Assembly: GCA_024409165.1 (NCBI GenBank)
Contig: JAKSUE010000110.1
Coordinates: forward strand, 1-5,249
Direction: 5' to 3'
DNA: 5,249 nt
From: an archaeon
GTDB taxonomy: Archaea > Methanobacteriota > Methanobacteria > Methanobacteriales > Methanobacteriaceae
A program made the position numbers and the translations under genes. The notes under the pieces were generated by a model. That model made no database searches and had not been told where the DNA came from. It saw nothing but the letters and a program-made list of their open reading frames with translations. Of this stretch, positions 5,218 through 5,249 are shown piece by piece (the first letter of the stretch is position 1; each line of letters starts with the position of its first letter).

Positions 5218-5249
5218 ATGAGAATAGTTTCAATTGTAGGTCATAAAAA
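5218..5249 (+). CDS. mobB: Partial: probable MobB, molybdopterin-guanine dinucleotide biosynthesis protein
   Basis: Only ten full codons are visible before the window ends: MRIVSIVGHK, with the next codon beginning AA. A strand of hydrophobic residues leading into VGHK fits the start of a P-loop (GxxxxGK[ST]), as in MobB proteins, which typically begin in the style of a short beta strand followed by GxKNSGKT. AGGTG at 5208-5212 lies five bases before the ATG and supports this start. MobB assists formation of the molybdopterin guanine dinucleotide cofactor that FdhA binds, which fits the location. Other P-loop NTPases could begin the same way, so the name rests partly on context. Confidence 0.55.
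   Translation, partial: MRIVSIVGHK

Noticed and set aside
1..5249. CRISPR array, insertion sequence, tRNA/rRNA gene or phage element
   Set aside because: There are no regularly spaced repeat-spacer units, no transposase-like coding sequence with terminal repeats, and no cloverleaf or conserved rRNA sequence. All coding regions are intact core metabolic genes.

Overview
The window carries a methanogen formate-utilisation locus, all on the + strand: a formate channel gene (fdhC), then the two subunits of F420-dependent formate dehydrogenase (fdhA, fdhB), then the first codons of a gene that looks like mobB. The mobB product would be a P-loop GTPase-like protein linked to the molybdopterin-dinucleotide cofactor that FdhA needs. 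The very AT-rich intergenic DNA, TTTATATA-type archaeal promoter elements, GGAG/GAGGT ribosome sites, a cysteine-type (not selenocysteine) FdhA and an F420-type FdhB point to a hydrogenotrophic archaeon of the Methanobacteriales. Methanobrevibacter, or a close relative such as Methanosphaera, is most likely. The genus is inferred from gene order, composition and remembered protein style, not from a database search.

Layout. Positions 1-572 hold no convincing gene. They are T-rich, low-complexity DNA with a 21-bp direct repeat at the left edge and, from about 380, the fdhC promoter and a leader of about 110 nt with two hairpins. fdhC is at 573-1391. A 357-nt gap (1392-1748) follows, rich in dyad symmetry: a small palindrome over the fdhC stop, a long three-tier hairpin, a candidate TATA box framed by 15-nt inverted arms, and a perfect 18-bp palindrome. 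This gap may separate fdhC from fdhAB transcriptionally. fdhA (1749-3800) and fdhB (3842-5047) are 41 nt apart and surely cotranscribed. A strong hairpin plus T-tract at 5085-5125 ends the unit. The presumed mobB starts at 5218 with its own TATA-like box and Shine-Dalgarno site and runs off the right edge.

How it works. FdhC lets formate into the cell. FdhA oxidises it to CO2 at a Mo/W-bis(molybdopterin guanine dinucleotide) centre. Electrons pass through FeS clusters to the flavin of FdhB, which reduces F420. F420H2 then feeds the CO2-reduction pathway to methane. MobB-type proteins assist dinucleotide attachment to the cofactor.

The coding content is well known, and I see no new protein system. 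The less explained material is in the non-coding DNA: the hairpin at the predicted fdhC transcription start, a 15-bp repeat placed on both sides of the fdhC promoter, and the symmetrical elements before fdhA. All are candidates for formate, hydrogen or metal-dependent regulation, but AT-rich DNA yields such symmetry by chance more easily than balanced DNA does.
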